A DNA stretch of 64,000 nt from Microbacterium ulmi (GCF_011759705.1 NZ_JAAOZF010000001.1:372001-436000); one strand, 5' to 3'. Positions 52,339-63,103 are shown, numbered from the stretch's first letter. A program made the numbers and translations. Notes: generated from the sequence alone by a model not told the origin.

Positions 52339-53294
52339 TGCCGGCGACCGGCTCACGCGCCGCCCTCACCGCCCTCGCGGCGGTGGGGGCGGTCGGCGCG
52401 GCCGTAGCCGTGTGGGGCATCGGGATCGAGCGCTACCTGTTCACGGTGCGCCGGCACGAGCTGCGGGTCCTCCCGCCCGGCTCGGCATCCGTCAAGGTGC
52501 TGCACGTCTCGGACGCGCACATGGCGCCGTGGCAGACGCGCAAGCAGCAATGGATGGCGGCCCTCGCGTCTCTCGAGCCCGACCTCGTCGTGAACACGGG
52601 CGACAACCTCGGGCACGTCGACGGCCTGCGTGGGCTCCGCCGCGCGTTCGACCCGCTGCGCGGCATCCCCGGCGTCTTCGTGCACGGTTCCAACGACCAC
52701 GCCGCCCCGACGCCGCGCAATCCCCTCAAGTACTTCAGGGGCCCCTCGAACGTCAAGCGGCGCATCGAGCCGCTCGACACGCAGGCGCTCGACGGCTACC
52801 TCACCGACGAGCTCGGCTGGGCAGACCTCAACAACGCCGCCACGGCGCTGGAGGTGGGGGGACTGCGCGTCGACGCGTTCGGCGTGAGCGACGCGCACCG
52901 CGAATGGGATCGGCTCGAGGTGCTTCCCGGCCTCCTGGAGGACCTGCGCGGCGACGAGCCGGGCGCTCTCACGATCGGCGTGACCCACGCGCCGTACCGC
53001 CGCGTGCTCGACGCGTTCACGGGCCTCGGCGCCGAGGTGATCTTCGGCGGCCACACGCACGGCGGGCAGGTGCGGGTGCCCTTCCTCGAGGCGGCGCTCG
53101 TCGCCAACTGCGACATCCCGCTCCGTCAAGCCCGCGGCCTGTCGGAATGGACTGCGTGCGGCCGCACGGTCCCGCTCAACGTGAGCGCGGGCCTCGGCCA
53201 CTCGATCTACGCGCCCGTGCGCTTCGCGTGCCGCCCGGAGGCGTCGCTCATCACCCTCCTCCCCCGGTTCGAAGCGGGGTCGGAGATCGGGTAG
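52338..53294 (+). CDS. Metallophosphoesterase
   Basis: This 318-residue protein has one N-terminal hydrophobic segment (LTALAAVGAVGAAVAVWGI) and the calcineurin-like motifs VSDAHMAP, VVNTGDNLGH, GSNDHA and FGGHTHGGQ with the metal-binding residues. Relatives of this size next to ponA2 are conserved (mycobacterial Rv3683). Substrate unknown; an envelope-linked phosphoester is plausible. The GTG at 52338 shares its G with the ponA stop TAG. Confidence 0.9.
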   Translation: MPATGSRAALTALAAVGAVGAAVAVWGIGIERYLFTVRRHELRVLPPGSASVKVLHVSDAHMAPWQTRKQQWMAALASLEPDLVVNTGDNLGHVDGLRGLRRAFDPLRGIPGVFVHGSNDHAAPTPRNPLKYFRGPSNVKRRIEPLDTQALDGYLTDELGWADLNNAATALEVGGLRVDAFGVSDAHREWDRLEVLPGLLEDLRGDEPGALTIGVTHAPYRRVLDAFTGLGAEVIFGGHTHGGQVRVPFLEAALVANCDIPLRQARGLSEWTACGRTVPLNVSAGLGHSIYAPVRFACRPEASLITLLPRFEAGSEIG

Positions 53295-53310
53295 ACTCGG
53301 AGGGTTGCCA

Positions 53311-53389
<79 letters not shown>

Positions 53390-53390
53390 G

Positions 53391-53420
53391 AAAGGCTCCA
53401 CCATCGCGGTGGGGCCTTTC
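53391..53420 (+). terminator. Terminator of tRNA-Pro
   Basis: AAAGGCTCCACC-ATCGC-GGTGGGGCCTTT, a stem of about 12 bp ending in TTTC, 3 nt after the tRNA. Confidence 0.8.
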
Positions 53421-53446
53421 GTGCAGGACCCACAGGAGAACTCAGG

Positions 53447-54217
53447 ATGCCGGCACCCCTCCTCGTCGCCTTCGACCTCGACGACACGCTCGCGCCGTCC
53501 AAGAGCGCGATCGATCCCCGCATCGGCGAGCTTCTCGTCGCACTCGCGGAGCGCGTCGACGTCGCGATCATCTCGGGCGGGCAGCTCGCGCAGTTCACGT
53601 CCCAGGTCGTGGACAGGCTCCCGGATGCCTCCGCCGACGCTCTCGGGCGACTCCACCTGCTCCCCACGTGCGGCACGCAGTACTACCGGCTGACCCCCGA
53701 CGGGGTCGTGACGGTCTACGCCCGCTCGCTCACCGACGACCAGAAGGGGCGCGCGCTCGCGGCCGTCGAGGGCGAGGCCCGTCGCCTGGGCCTGTGGGAG
53801 TCGGAGACGTGGGGAGACATCCTCGAGGACCGCGGATCGCAGATCACGTTCTCGGCCCTCGGCCAGCGAGCTCCCGTCGACGCGAAGTCGGCGTGGGATC
53901 CGACCGGCGCGAAGAAGAACGCGCTGCGCGCGGCCGTCGCCGAGCTCGTCCCCGATCTCGAGGTGCGCTCGGGCGGATCGACGTCCGTCGACATCACGGA
54001 GCGCGGCATCGACAAGGCGTACGGCATGCGCCAGCTCGCGGAGCAGACCGGCATCCCTCTCGACGACATGCTGTTCGTCGGCGACCGCCTCGACCCCGAC
54101 GGCAACGACTACCCCGTGCTCGCCCTGGGCGTGCCCTGCCAGGCCGTCGGAGGCTGGGAGGACACCGCCGCGTTCCTGACGGAGCTCATCCCGACGCTTC
54201 CGCTCGCGCAGCGCTGA
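53447..54217 (+). CDS. HAD-IIB hydrolase, phosphomannomutase/sugar-phosphatase-like
   Basis: This 256-residue HAD-superfamily protein has motif I VAFDLDDTLAPSK (residues 7-19), motif II ISGGQL and motif III/IV LDDMLFVGDRLDPDGND, with a C2B-type cap. Sequence around the cap (GSQITFSALGQRAP, DITERGIDKAYG) resembles eukaryote-type phosphomannomutase and mannosyl-glycerate or sucrose phosphatases, so the substrate is probably a sugar phosphate. GGAG stands 9 nt before the ATG. The end of the gene is copied downstream. Confidence 0.85.
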   Translation: MPAPLLVAFDLDDTLAPSKSAIDPRIGELLVALAERVDVAIISGGQLAQFTSQVVDRLPDASADALGRLHLLPTCGTQYYRLTPDGVVTVYARSLTDDQKGRALAAVEGEARRLGLWESETWGDILEDRGSQITFSALGQRAPVDAKSAWDPTGAKKNALRAAVAELVPDLEVRSGGSTSVDITERGIDKAYGMRQLAEQTGIPLDDMLFVGDRLDPDGNDYPVLALGVPCQAVGGWEDTAAFLTELIPTLPLAQR

Positions 54218-54268
54218 GCGGAGCGCTCGCAGCGCGGGGCTCGTAGCGCAGCGCTGAGCGGAGCGCTC
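54206..54268. repeat. 40-bp-spaced copy of the HAD gene end
   Basis: A 23-bp sequence with GCGCAGCGCTGAGCGGAGCG starts at 54206 and again at 54246. The first copy contains the stop codon of the HAD gene (54215-54217); the second is free-standing. Confidence 0.9.
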
Positions 54269-54274
54269 CGCTCG

Positions 54275-55561
54275 TCAGGCCTTCGCGGACGAGCCCGTGC
54301 GAGCGCGCGGCGCCCGCACGGGCGCGGGCTGCGCGACGGGCACGAGCCGGGTCAGCTGCGTGACGTGCCGCGGCTCGAGCTCGGCGAGGTTCTGCACGCC
54401 GAGGAGCTTCATCGTGCGCTCGATCTCGTCGCGCAGGATCGCGATCGTGCGGTCGACGCCCTGCCGCCCGCCCGCCATGAGGCCGTACAGGTATGCACGG
54501 CCGATGAGCGTGAACTTCGCGCCGAGCGCGATCGATGCCACGATGTCGGCTCCGTTCATGATGCCCGTGTCGATCATGACGGTCGCGTCGGCTCCCACCT
54601 CGCGCACGACCTGCGGCAGGAGATGGAACGGGATCGGCGCACGGTCGAGCTGGCGTCCGCCGTGGTTCGACAGCACGATGCCGTCGACTCCGAGATCGAC
54701 GAGCCGCTTCGAGTCGGCGACGTTCTGCACGCCCTTGACGACGATCCTGCCGGGCCAGATGTCGCGGATGACGGCGAGGTCGTCGTAGCTGATCGTGGGG
54801 TCCATGGCGGCGTCGAGGAGCTCGCCCACGGTCCCGCCCGTCGTCGACAGCGACGCGAACTCGAGCTTGGGGGTCGTGAGGAAGTCGTACCACCACCACG
54901 GTCGCGGAATCGCGTTGACGATCGTGCCGATGGTCAGCTGCGGCGGGATCGAGAACCCGTTGCGCTTGTCCCGCAGCCGCGCGCCCGCGACGGGCGTGTC
55001 GACCGTGAACATGAGGGTGTCGAACCCTGCCTCCGCCGCACGCCGCGCGAGGGCGTAGGAGATCTCCCTGTCGCGCATGACGTAGAGCTGGAACCAGTTG
55101 CGCCCGTGCGGGTTCGCCTCCTTGACGCCCTCGATCGAGGTCGTGCCGAGCGTCGAGAGCGTGAACGGGATGCCGGCGGCCGCCGCGGCGCTCGCACCGG
55201 CCGTCTCGCCCTCCGTCTGCATGAGGCGCGTGAAGCCCGTCGGGGCGATGCCGAACGGCAGCGCCGACGGGCCGCCGAGGATCTCGACGGAGGTGTCGAC
55301 GTCGCGGGCGGGACGAAGGATGTCGGGGTGGAACTCGACGTCCTGGAACGCCTGCCGCGCGCGCGCGAGGGACAGCTCGCCCTCGGCGGCGCCGTCGGTG
55401 TAGTCGAACGCCGCCTTGGGCGTTCGGCGCTTCGCGATCGTGCGGAGGTCGTCGATCGTGAGAGCCGCGTCGAGGCGCCGTCTGCGCCCGTCCAGCTCGG
55501 GCTTCTTGAAGCGCAGGAGCTCGAAGAGCTCCGCGGGCTTGGGCAGCTGGCGCTGAACCAT
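54275..55561 (-). CDS. lldD: FMN-dependent L-lactate dehydrogenase
   Basis: This 428-residue alpha-hydroxy-acid dehydrogenase oxidises L-lactate to pyruvate, passing electrons to quinone. The FMN/active-site histidine motif is [14 protein letters not shown] (about residue 300), with [38 protein letters not shown] and [20 protein letters not shown]. The C-terminal tail ends in a basic Ala/Pro stretch. The ATG at 55561 lies 16 nt after the regulator gene lldR in a two-gene operon. Confidence 0.93.
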   Translation of the reverse strand: MVQRQLPKPAELFELLRFKKPELDGRRRRLDAALTIDDLRTIAKRRTPKAAFDYTDGAAEGELSLARARQAFQDVEFHPDILRPARDVDTSVEILGGPSALPFGIAPTGFTRLMQTEGETAGASAAAAAGIPFTLSTLGTTSIEGVKEANPHGRNWFQLYVMRDREISYALARRAAEAGFDTLMFTVDTPVAGARLRDKRNGFSIPPQLTIGTIVNAIPRPWWWYDFLTTPKLEFASLSTTGGTVGELLDAAMDPTISYDDLAVIRDIWPGRIVVKGVQNVADSKRLVDLGVDGIVLSNHGGRQLDRAPIPFHLLPQVVREVGADATVMIDTGIMNGADIVASIALGAKFTLIGRAYLYGLMAGGRQGVDRTIAILRDEIERTMKLLGVQNLAELEPRHVTQLTRLVPVAQPAPVRAPRARTGSSAKA

Positions 55562-55577
55562 GGATCGGGTCCTTCCG

Positions 55578-56285
55578 TCAGTCCTGGGCGAGTCCGGTGG
55601 CGGCGTAGTAGCCGGTGATGTGGTCGCGGACGAGGTCGCGCGCACGCTCGACATCGTGCGCATCGATCGCCTGGAGGATGTCTGTGTGCTCGTGCGCGAG
55701 ACGGGCGGCCGTCGCATCCCAGTCGGCGATCCGTCCCGCCCCCTGCAGCACGTAGCCCTCGATGGCGCTGCGCAGGCCCCCCATCGTCGCCGCCACGATG
55801 ACGTTGCCCGCGGCCTCCGACAGGCGCAGGTGGAACTGCGCGTCGAGCGCGAGGAACTCCTCCGCCGTGAGATCGGGGCTCTCCATCGCCTGCAGCGTCA
55901 CCCGCGCCTCGCCGAGGGCGGGCTCTTCGGCCTCCGCGAGGCGCGCGGCGGCCCAGTCCTCGAGGATGAGACGCGTCTGCACGACGTCTCCGACGGCGAA
56001 CCCTTTCGCGGCGACCTGCAGCCGCAGCAGAGAAGCGAGCCCGCCGTGGGGCGTCGCGACGATGATGGCGCCGGATGTCGGACCCGAGCCCGTGCCCGTG
56101 CGGATGAGCCCCATGACCTCGAGCACACGCAGCGCCTCGCGAACGCTCGATCGGCCGACGCCGAGCGTCGCGGCGAGCTCGCGCTCGGGAGGCAGCCGAT
56201 CGCCGGGACCGTACGTCCCGTCGAGCAGGTCCTTCTCGATCTTCTCGAGGACGACGCGCCAGGCGCGTGCGGCAGGCTCGGCCAT
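55578..56285 (-). CDS. lldR: GntR/FadR-type regulator of lactate genes
   Basis: This 235-residue protein has a winged helix-turn-helix ([20 protein letters not shown], residues 33-52) and a FadR C-terminal helical domain with metal-ligand histidines ([26 protein letters not shown]). Members such as LldR and GlcC sense hydroxy acids and repress the neighbouring dehydrogenase. GGAGTTCA lies before the ATG. Two matching operator sequences upstream support autoregulation. Confidence 0.9.
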   Translation of the reverse strand: MAEPAARAWRVVLEKIEKDLLDGTYGPGDRLPPERELAATLGVGRSSVREALRVLEVMGLIRTGTGSGPTSGAIIVATPHGGLASLLRLQVAAKGFAVGDVVQTRLILEDWAAARLAEAEEPALGEARVTLQAMESPDLTAEEFLALDAQFHLRLSEAAGNVIVAATMGGLRSAIEGYVLQGAGRIADWDATAARLAHEHTDILQAIDAHDVERARDLVRDHITGYYAATGLAQD

Positions 56286-56300
56286 TGAACTCCTTCACGA

Positions 56301-56334
56301 TGGTCTGACCACGTTACCGGCTGTGGTCAGACCG
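56301..56334. promoter_or_regulatory. Double FadR-type operator before lldR
   Basis: TGGTCTGACCA (56301-56311) and TGGTCAGACCG (56324-56334) are two TGGT-N-N-N-ACCA-type palindromes whose centres are 23 bp apart, and the whole forms a larger inverted repeat. This is the expected site for a FadR-family repressor, 16 nt upstream of lldR. Confidence 0.8.
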
Positions 56335-56378
56335 TGCAACCCGCCCCGCGTCGGAGCGCTCCCGCCGCGGGAGGCTCG

Positions 56379-56384
56379 TAGGCT
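56379..56384 (+). promoter_or_regulatory. -10 box of leaderless DUF1295 gene
   Basis: TAGGCT, 6 nt before the ATG at 56391. Confidence 0.5.
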
Positions 56385-56390
56385 GTGCGC

Positions 56391-57221
56391 ATGGATCCCC
56401 TCCTGCTCGTCGTCCTGGTCGCAGCGGCCGTCTGCGCGTTCTGCTGGATCGCCTCGCTCATCACGAAGGACACCTCGTGGGTCGACCGGATCTGGTCGCT
56501 CGCGCCCGTCGCGTACGTGTGGATCTTCGCGATCGCGGCGATCGGCGATGGCCGGGATGCCGCGCGCGTCGTGGTCATGGCGGTGCTCGCGACGGCGTGG
56601 GGGGCGCGCCTGACCTTCAACTTCGCGCGCAAGGGCGGCTACACGGGCATGGAGGACTACCGCTGGGCGATCCTGCGCAGCCGGATGAGGCCGTGGCAGT
56701 TCCAGGTCTTCAACCTGCTCTTCATCGTGCTGTACCAGAACGCCCTCCTCGTGCTCATCACGCTTCCGGCATATATCGCCTGGCTGCATCCCGTGGGCTT
56801 CACGGTGTGGGATGCCGTCTTCGCGGCGCTGTTCGTCGCGTTCCTCGTGGGCGAGTTCGTCGCCGACCAGCAGCAGTGGAGCTTCCACCAGGCCAAGAAG
56901 GCGGGGCGCGCGGAGGGGTTCCTCACGACGGGCCTGTTCGCCTACAGCCGGCACCCCAACTTCTTCTTCGAGCAGGCCCAGTGGTGGACCTTCTACGCGC
57001 TCGGAGCGACGGCGGCCGCGGCATCCGGTCTCGGGCTGTGGGGCGGAGCGCTCAACTGGAGCATCGCCGGCGCGTTCCTGCTGACCGTCCTGTTCATCGG
57101 CTCGACGATCTTCACGGAGTCGATCACGGCGTCGAAGTACCCCGCCTACGCCGACTATCAGCGCACGACGTCGATGCTCGTGCCGCTGCCGCGGCGGCGA
57201 CCTCGTCAGGCCGTCGCGTAG
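56391..57221 (+). CDS. DUF1295 membrane protein, steroid-5-alpha-reductase-like
   Basis: This 276-residue protein has about seven membrane helices and the family motif LFAYSRHPNFFFEQAQWW near the C-terminal third, followed by KYPAYADYQRTTSMLVP. It belongs to DUF1295, related to 3-oxo-5-alpha-steroid 4-dehydrogenases and isoprenylcysteine methyltransferases. The natural substrate in bacteria is not known. A GTG at 56385 is possible but the leaderless -10 box favours the ATG. Its end overlaps galE by 16 bp. Confidence 0.85.
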   Translation: MDPLLLVVLVAAAVCAFCWIASLITKDTSWVDRIWSLAPVAYVWIFAIAAIGDGRDAARVVVMAVLATAWGARLTFNFARKGGYTGMEDYRWAILRSRMRPWQFQVFNLLFIVLYQNALLVLITLPAYIAWLHPVGFTVWDAVFAALFVAFLVGEFVADQQQWSFHQAKKAGRAEGFLTTGLFAYSRHPNFFFEQAQWWTFYALGATAAAASGLGLWGGALNWSIAGAFLLTVLFIGSTIFTESITASKYPAYADYQRTTSMLVPLPRRRPRQAVA

Positions 57222-58225
57222 CCCTGCGGGTTCTTCGACTGCCAGTTCCACGAATCGCGGCAGGCGTCGTCGATCGTGAGTCGCGCGGTCCAGCCGAGAT
57301 CGCGCGCCGCCTTCCCCGGGTCGCAGTACGTCGCCGCGACGTCGCCGGGTCGCCGAGGGAGGATGCGTACGGGCAGCTCGCGCCCTGCCGCCCTCTCGAA
57401 CGCCGCGATGAGCTCGAGCACGCTGACGGGCCGGCCCGTGCCGAGGTTGTAGACCGCGTATCCGGGCTGCGCCTGCTCGAGGGCGACGACGTGCCCTTCC
57501 GCGAGGTCGACGACATGGATGTAGTCGCGCAGACCCGTGCCGTCCGGCGTCTCGTAGTCGTCGCCGAACACGCCGATCTCGTCGAGCGTGCCGACCGCGA
57601 CGCGCGAGACGAAGGGCATGAGGTTGTTCGGGATGCCGGTCGGGTCCTCGCCGATGAGGCCGCTCTCGTGCGCGCCGACGGGGTTGAAGTAGCGCAGGAC
57701 CGTGACGTTGAGCGCGGGGTGGACGCGCGCCAGGTCGGCCAGGACGACCTCGTTGATGCGCTTGGACTTGCTGTACGGGTTCGACAGCTCGATGCTCGTC
57801 GTCGACTCCTCCGTGAAGGGCAGGTCGGCGGGGTCGGAGTAGACGGTCCCCGTGCTCGAGAAGACGAACGAGCGGATGCCGCGCGCGACGCCGACGCGCG
57901 CGAGGGCGAACGTCGTGTCGAGGTTGTTCGAGTAGTACTCGAGGGGCTTGCGCGTCGACTCCCCCACGGCCTTGAACGCCGCGAGGTGGACGATCGCGTC
58001 GAACGGCCCGTGCTCGTCGAAGGCCGCCTCCACGATCGCGTCGTCGGCGGCGTCGCCGACGACGAGCGGCACCGGCGTGCCCGTGATCCGCGTCACGCGA
58101 TCCGCCGCGACCGCCGTCGTGTTGGAGAGATCGTCGAGGAGCACGGCCTCGTGGCCTGCGTCGATGAGGGCGACCGCGATGTGCGTGCCGATGTATCCGG
58201 CGCCGCCGGCAAGGAGAACTCGCAT
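57206..58225 (-). CDS. galE: UDP-glucose 4-epimerase
   Basis: This 339-residue SDR enzyme interconverts UDP-glucose and UDP-galactose. The NAD motif is GGAGYIGTH (residues 7-15) and the catalytic Tyr-x-x-x-Lys is in NPYSKSKR; the S of SSTGTVY completes the triad. Products feed cell-wall and capsule glycans. The gene stands alone with a leaderless -10 box (TAGGCT) 6 nt upstream and is convergent with the DUF1295 gene. Confidence 0.95.
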   Translation of the reverse strand: MRVLLAGGAGYIGTHIAVALIDAGHEAVLLDDLSNTTAVAADRVTRITGTPVPLVVGDAADDAIVEAAFDEHGPFDAIVHLAAFKAVGESTRKPLEYYSNNLDTTFALARVGVARGIRSFVFSSTGTVYSDPADLPFTEESTTSIELSNPYSKSKRINEVVLADLARVHPALNVTVLRYFNPVGAHESGLIGEDPTGIPNNLMPFVSRVAVGTLDEIGVFGDDYETPDGTGLRDYIHVVDLAEGHVVALEQAQPGYAVYNLGTGRPVSVLELIAAFERAAGRELPVRILPRRPGDVAATYCDPGKAARDLGWTARLTIDDACRDSWNWQSKNPQGYATA

Positions 58226-58231
58226 ACGACC

Positions 58232-58237
58232 AGCCTA
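58232..58237 (-). promoter_or_regulatory. -10 box of leaderless galE
   Basis: TAGGCT on the minus strand, 6 nt before the ATG at 58225. Confidence 0.5.
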
Positions 58238-58292
58238 GATCGCGCGGCCCGCGCCCCCTCGCCGCGCGACGGCGGCCGCGGGCAGGCCCCCG

Positions 58293-58931
58293 TCAGCGCA
58301 GGCGACCGCCCGACTCCCGCAGGTAGCACTCGGCGCACATGGACTCGTAGGTCACCCTGTCGGCCGTGAGCTCGTCGATCGCGACCTGGTCGCCGTCGAA
58401 CACGAATCGACCGCCCACGAGCCGCGCATTGAAGATCGCCTTGCGCCCGCAACGGCAGATCGTCTTGAGCTCCTCGAGGCTGTGCGAGAGCTCGAGGAGG
58501 CGGCGCGAGCCGGGGAAGGCGTGCGTCTGGAAGTCGGTCCGGATGCCGTAGGCGAGGACGGGGATGCCGTCGAGCACGACGATCCGCAGCAGGTCGTCGA
58601 CCTGCTCGCGCGTGAGGAACTGCGCCTCGTCGACGAGGAAGCATGCGACATCCGCGGGGCTCTCCGGGATCAGGGCGGCTGCGGCATCCCGTCGCACGCG
58701 TGCGCGGTGCTCGGCGAACAGTGCGCGCACTTCCGCGTCGGGGGCGACGAGGAAGTCGACCGTGCGCGAGACGCCGAGACGGCTCGCGATCTGGTCGGCG
58801 CCCTTCGTGTCGACCGCCGGCTTGGCGAGGAGCACGTGCTGTCCGCGCTCCTCGTAGTTGAACGCGGCCTGAAGGAGCGACGTCGACTTGCCGGAGTTCA
58901 TCGCCCCGTAGCGGAAGTACAGCTTGGCCAC
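58293..58931 (-). CDS. tdk: Thymidine kinase
   Basis: This 212-residue type II thymidine kinase salvages thymidine. P-loop YGAMNSGKSTSL (residues 8-19), the Walker B-like FLVDEAQFL with the catalytic Glu, and zinc-ligand cysteines ICRCGRKAIF and YESMCAECYLRE are present. The GTG at 58931 has TAGACT 6 nt upstream. Many relatives are absent from mycobacteria, so this is a family-level trait of Microbacteriaceae. Confidence 0.95.
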   Translation of the reverse strand: MAKLYFRYGAMNSGKSTSLLQAAFNYEERGQHVLLAKPAVDTKGADQIASRLGVSRTVDFLVAPDAEVRALFAEHRARVRRDAAAALIPESPADVACFLVDEAQFLTREQVDDLLRIVVLDGIPVLAYGIRTDFQTHAFPGSRRLLELSHSLEELKTICRCGRKAIFNARLVGGRFVFDGDQVAIDELTADRVTYESMCAECYLRESGGRLR

Positions 58932-58937
58932 CCAGCG

Positions 58938-58943
58938 AGTCTA
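58938..58943 (-). promoter_or_regulatory. -10 box of leaderless tdk
   Basis: TAGACT on the minus strand, 6 nt before the GTG at 58931. Confidence 0.5.
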
Positions 58944-58978
58944 GAGGGCTCCCATCCGGGGCGACTCCGCGCGCGGCG

Positions 58979-60451
58979 CTACGCCGTCAGCGCAAGCGTC
59001 TCGGCGGTCTCGGCGAGCGCCTCCTCTGCCGCCTCGGGGTCGGGGTTGAGCGTCGTGCCGTAGCTGGGGATGAGCTCGTGCAGCCGCGGCCGCCACTCGT
59101 CGATGCGGTCGGGGAAGCAGGTCGCCAGCACGTTGAGCATGATGGACACGGCCGTCGACGCACCGGGGGATGCTCCGAGAAGGCCGGCGATCGTGCCGTC
59201 CGCCCCCGTGACGACCTCCGTGCCGAACTGCAGGACGCCGCCCTTCTCAGGGTCCTTCTTCATGACCTGAGCGCGCTGGCCGGCCTGGATGAGCTCCCAG
59301 TCCTCGTCCTTCGCTGTCGGCATGAAGACCCGGAGGCTGTCGACCTTCTTCCTGTGGTTCTTCATGAGCTCGCCCACGAGATAGGTGATGAGCGACGGGT
59401 TGTCGAAGGCGACCTTGAGCATGGGCCACAGGTTGCCGGGCCGCACCTGCGTGACGATGTCGAGGATCGAGCCGTTCTTGAGGAACTTGGGGCTGAATGT
59501 CGCGAACGGGCCGAACAGGAGCGACGCCTCGCCGTCGACCACGCGCGTGTCGAGGTGCGGCACCGACATGGGAGGCGCGCCGACCGACGCCTGCGAGTAG
59601 ACCTTCGCCTTGTGCTGCGCGACGATCGCGGGGTTCGTCGTCTTGAGGAACTGCCCGCCGATCGGGAAGACGCCGTAGCCGGAGATCTCCGGGATGCCGG
59701 AGCGCTGCAGGAGCTTGAGCGCCCACCCGCCCGCGCCGACGAACACGAAGCGGGCGGTCGCGGTGCCGGGCGTCTTGCCGAGGGAGTTCCGCCACCTGAC
59801 CCGCCATGTCCCGTCCGCCTGGCGCTTGAGCCCGCGCACCTCGCGGTTCGTGACGACGTGCGCGCCCTTCGCGCGGAGGTCGTCGAACAGCTGGTGGGTG
59901 AGCGCACCGAAGTCGACGTCGGTGCCGGCGGGAACCCGCGTGGCGGCGAACGGCTCTCCCCTGCGGCGCTTCTGCATGAGCAGCGGCGCCCACTGGTTGA
60001 TGACGCGCGAGTCCTCCGAGAACTCGATGCCCGCGAACAGCGGCTCGTCCTTGAGCGCCTCGTAGCGCTTGCGCAGGTACTCGACATCCTTCTCGCCCCG
60101 CACGAACGTCATGTGCGGGGCGGAGTTGATGAACGTCCGCGGCGAGTCCAGCACGCCGCGATCGACGAGCGTCGACCAGAGCTGACGGCTCTGCTGGAAC
60201 TGCTCGTTGATCGAGATCGCCTTGGCCGGGTCGACGGTGCCATCGGCGGACTCGGGCATGTAGTTCAGCTCGCAGAGCGCCGCGTGACCGGTGCCCGCGT
60301 TGTTCCATGCGTTCGAGCTCTCGAGGGCGACGTCGTGCAGCCGCTCGTACACGCCGATCCTCCACTCGGGCTGGAGCTCGGACAGCAGCGTGCCCAGGGT
60401 GGCGCTCATGATGCCGCCACCGATGAGCAGCACGTCGAAATTCTCTGTCAC
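58979..60451 (-). CDS. mqo: Malate:quinone oxidoreductase
   Basis: This 490-residue FAD enzyme oxidises malate to oxaloacetate and reduces quinone at the membrane. The FAD site is VLLIGGGIMSATLGTLL (residues 6-22), and FVFVGAGGWALKLLQRSGIP, FPIGGQFLKT and PMSVPHLDTRVVDGE match Mqo. It supplements or replaces soluble malate dehydrogenase. The GTG at 60451 has TAGAAT 6 nt upstream. Confidence 0.96.
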   Translation of the reverse strand: MTENFDVLLIGGGIMSATLGTLLSELQPEWRIGVYERLHDVALESSNAWNNAGTGHAALCELNYMPESADGTVDPAKAISINEQFQQSRQLWSTLVDRGVLDSPRTFINSAPHMTFVRGEKDVEYLRKRYEALKDEPLFAGIEFSEDSRVINQWAPLLMQKRRRGEPFAATRVPAGTDVDFGALTHQLFDDLRAKGAHVVTNREVRGLKRQADGTWRVRWRNSLGKTPGTATARFVFVGAGGWALKLLQRSGIPEISGYGVFPIGGQFLKTTNPAIVAQHKAKVYSQASVGAPPMSVPHLDTRVVDGEASLLFGPFATFSPKFLKNGSILDIVTQVRPGNLWPMLKVAFDNPSLITYLVGELMKNHRKKVDSLRVFMPTAKDEDWELIQAGQRAQVMKKDPEKGGVLQFGTEVVTGADGTIAGLLGASPGASTAVSIMLNVLATCFPDRIDEWRPRLHELIPSYGTTLNPDPEAAEEALAETAETLALTA

Positions 60452-60457
60452 CAGACG

Positions 60458-60463
60458 ATTCTA
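60458..60463 (-). promoter_or_regulatory. -10 box of leaderless mqo
   Basis: TAGAAT on the minus strand, 6 nt before the GTG at 60451. Confidence 0.55.
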
Positions 60464-60557
60464 GGTCGCCCGGGTGGGTGCTCTCCGCGTGAGAGGTCTG
60501 CGCGAGGGCGCGAAATGCGCTGTTCTTTCATGGGGCGCAAGGCGGCGGCATCCCGTG

Positions 60558-61283
60558 TCAGGGCGGCGGCATGGCCGAGACGTCGTTGTCCACGTCGATC
60601 TGCGGGATGAACTGGTCGATGAGCTCGAACGCATTGCCCGCGAGGAATGCGAGGACGGCGATGAAGAGCCCGATCGTGATGGAGCGCAGGATCGCGTGGA
60701 CCGGCTGCCCCGTGCCTGCGCGCGCCGAGACGAGACCCGTCGCGGTCAGCGAGGCGACGATCACGAGGAGGGAGAGGACGAGCTTGAAGGGCTCGGGGAT
60801 GAAGACGACCGCTGCGGTGACCGGAAGCGCACCCGAGATGAACCCGAGGAATCCGCGGATCGCGACGGCCCACGGGCGCGTCGCGGGGGCGGCGCCCTCG
60901 AGCATGCCGTACTCGGTCTCGAGCTGGGCGCCGAGCGCATCGCGGCGCATGAGCTGACCTGCGACCTGCTCGGCGAGGCGCGGATCCAGTCCCCGGGCGA
61001 TGTAGTGCTCGCGCAGCTGCGCGCGCTCCTCGGCCGGGCTGCGCGCGAGCCGCTCCTTCTCGTCGGCGATGATCCGCAGCTCTGCGGCGCGGTCCTGTGC
61101 CGCCTCGGCGAAAGCCGCTCCCCCGAGCGAGAGCCCGCCCGTGATCATGAGCGCCATCGCGGCGAAGAGCACGGTCCGCTCGCTCGCGCCGGCCCCCTCG
61201 AAGCCCTGGATGATGCCCGTCGTCGAGATGATCCCGTCGTTGGCGTCGAGCACCCAGCGCCGGATGATCGCCGTGTCGACCAT
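60558..61283 (-). CDS. VIT1/CCC1-family metal transporter
   Basis: This 241-residue membrane protein has the VIT1 pattern: first helix with WVLDANDGIISTTGIIQGF, a second helix with GGLSLGGAAFAEAAQDRAAE, an acidic cytoplasmic segment (about 60-130) that holds the metal-binding region, then three helices. Family members transport Fe2+ or Mn2+ by proton antiport. It lies 7 nt after the small PLDc_N gene and probably shares its transcript. Confidence 0.9.
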   Translation of the reverse strand: MVDTAIIRRWVLDANDGIISTTGIIQGFEGAGASERTVLFAAMALMITGGLSLGGAAFAEAAQDRAAELRIIADEKERLARSPAEERAQLREHYIARGLDPRLAEQVAGQLMRRDALGAQLETEYGMLEGAAPATRPWAVAIRGFLGFISGALPVTAAVVFIPEPFKLVLSLLVIVASLTATGLVSARAGTGQPVHAILRSITIGLFIAVLAFLAGNAFELIDQFIPQIDVDNDVSAMPPP

Positions 61284-61290
61284 GCCCGCG

Positions 61291-61503
61291 TCAGCGACGG
61301 ATGCCGAAGACGAAGTAGATCGCCGGTCCGATCCAGTTCACGAGGATGACGGGGATCCAGGCGGGCTTGGGGCCCTTCACCTCCGCGGTCTCGCGGTGGG
61401 CGAGATCCCAGAAGGCGAGGAAGGCGAAGGCGACCTGCAGGACGCCACCGACTCCCAGTGCGACACGCGCCGCCGGACTCTTCAGCTCACGCGACCCCGT
61501 CAT
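61291..61503 (-). CDS. Small membrane protein with PLDc_N-like domain
   Basis: This 70-residue protein has two helices, VALGVGGVLQVAFAFLAFWD and WIPVILVNWIGPAIYFVFG, with the FGIRR end typical of the phospholipase-D-nuclease N-terminal (PLDc_N) domain standing alone. Function unknown. TAGAGT lies 7 nt before the ATG. It is the first gene of a pair with the VIT1-type transporter. Confidence 0.82.
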   Translation of the reverse strand: MTGSRELKSPAARVALGVGGVLQVAFAFLAFWDLAHRETAEVKGPKPAWIPVILVNWIGPAIYFVFGIRR

Positions 61504-61513
61504 GGGGCATACT

Positions 61514-63103
<1,590 letters not shown>

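Noticed and set aside
60540..60580. Copied 3' end of the VIT1-type gene
   Set aside because: ATGCCGCCGCC recurs 21 bp beyond the stop, but this sequence is so common in the genome that a true duplication cannot be claimed.
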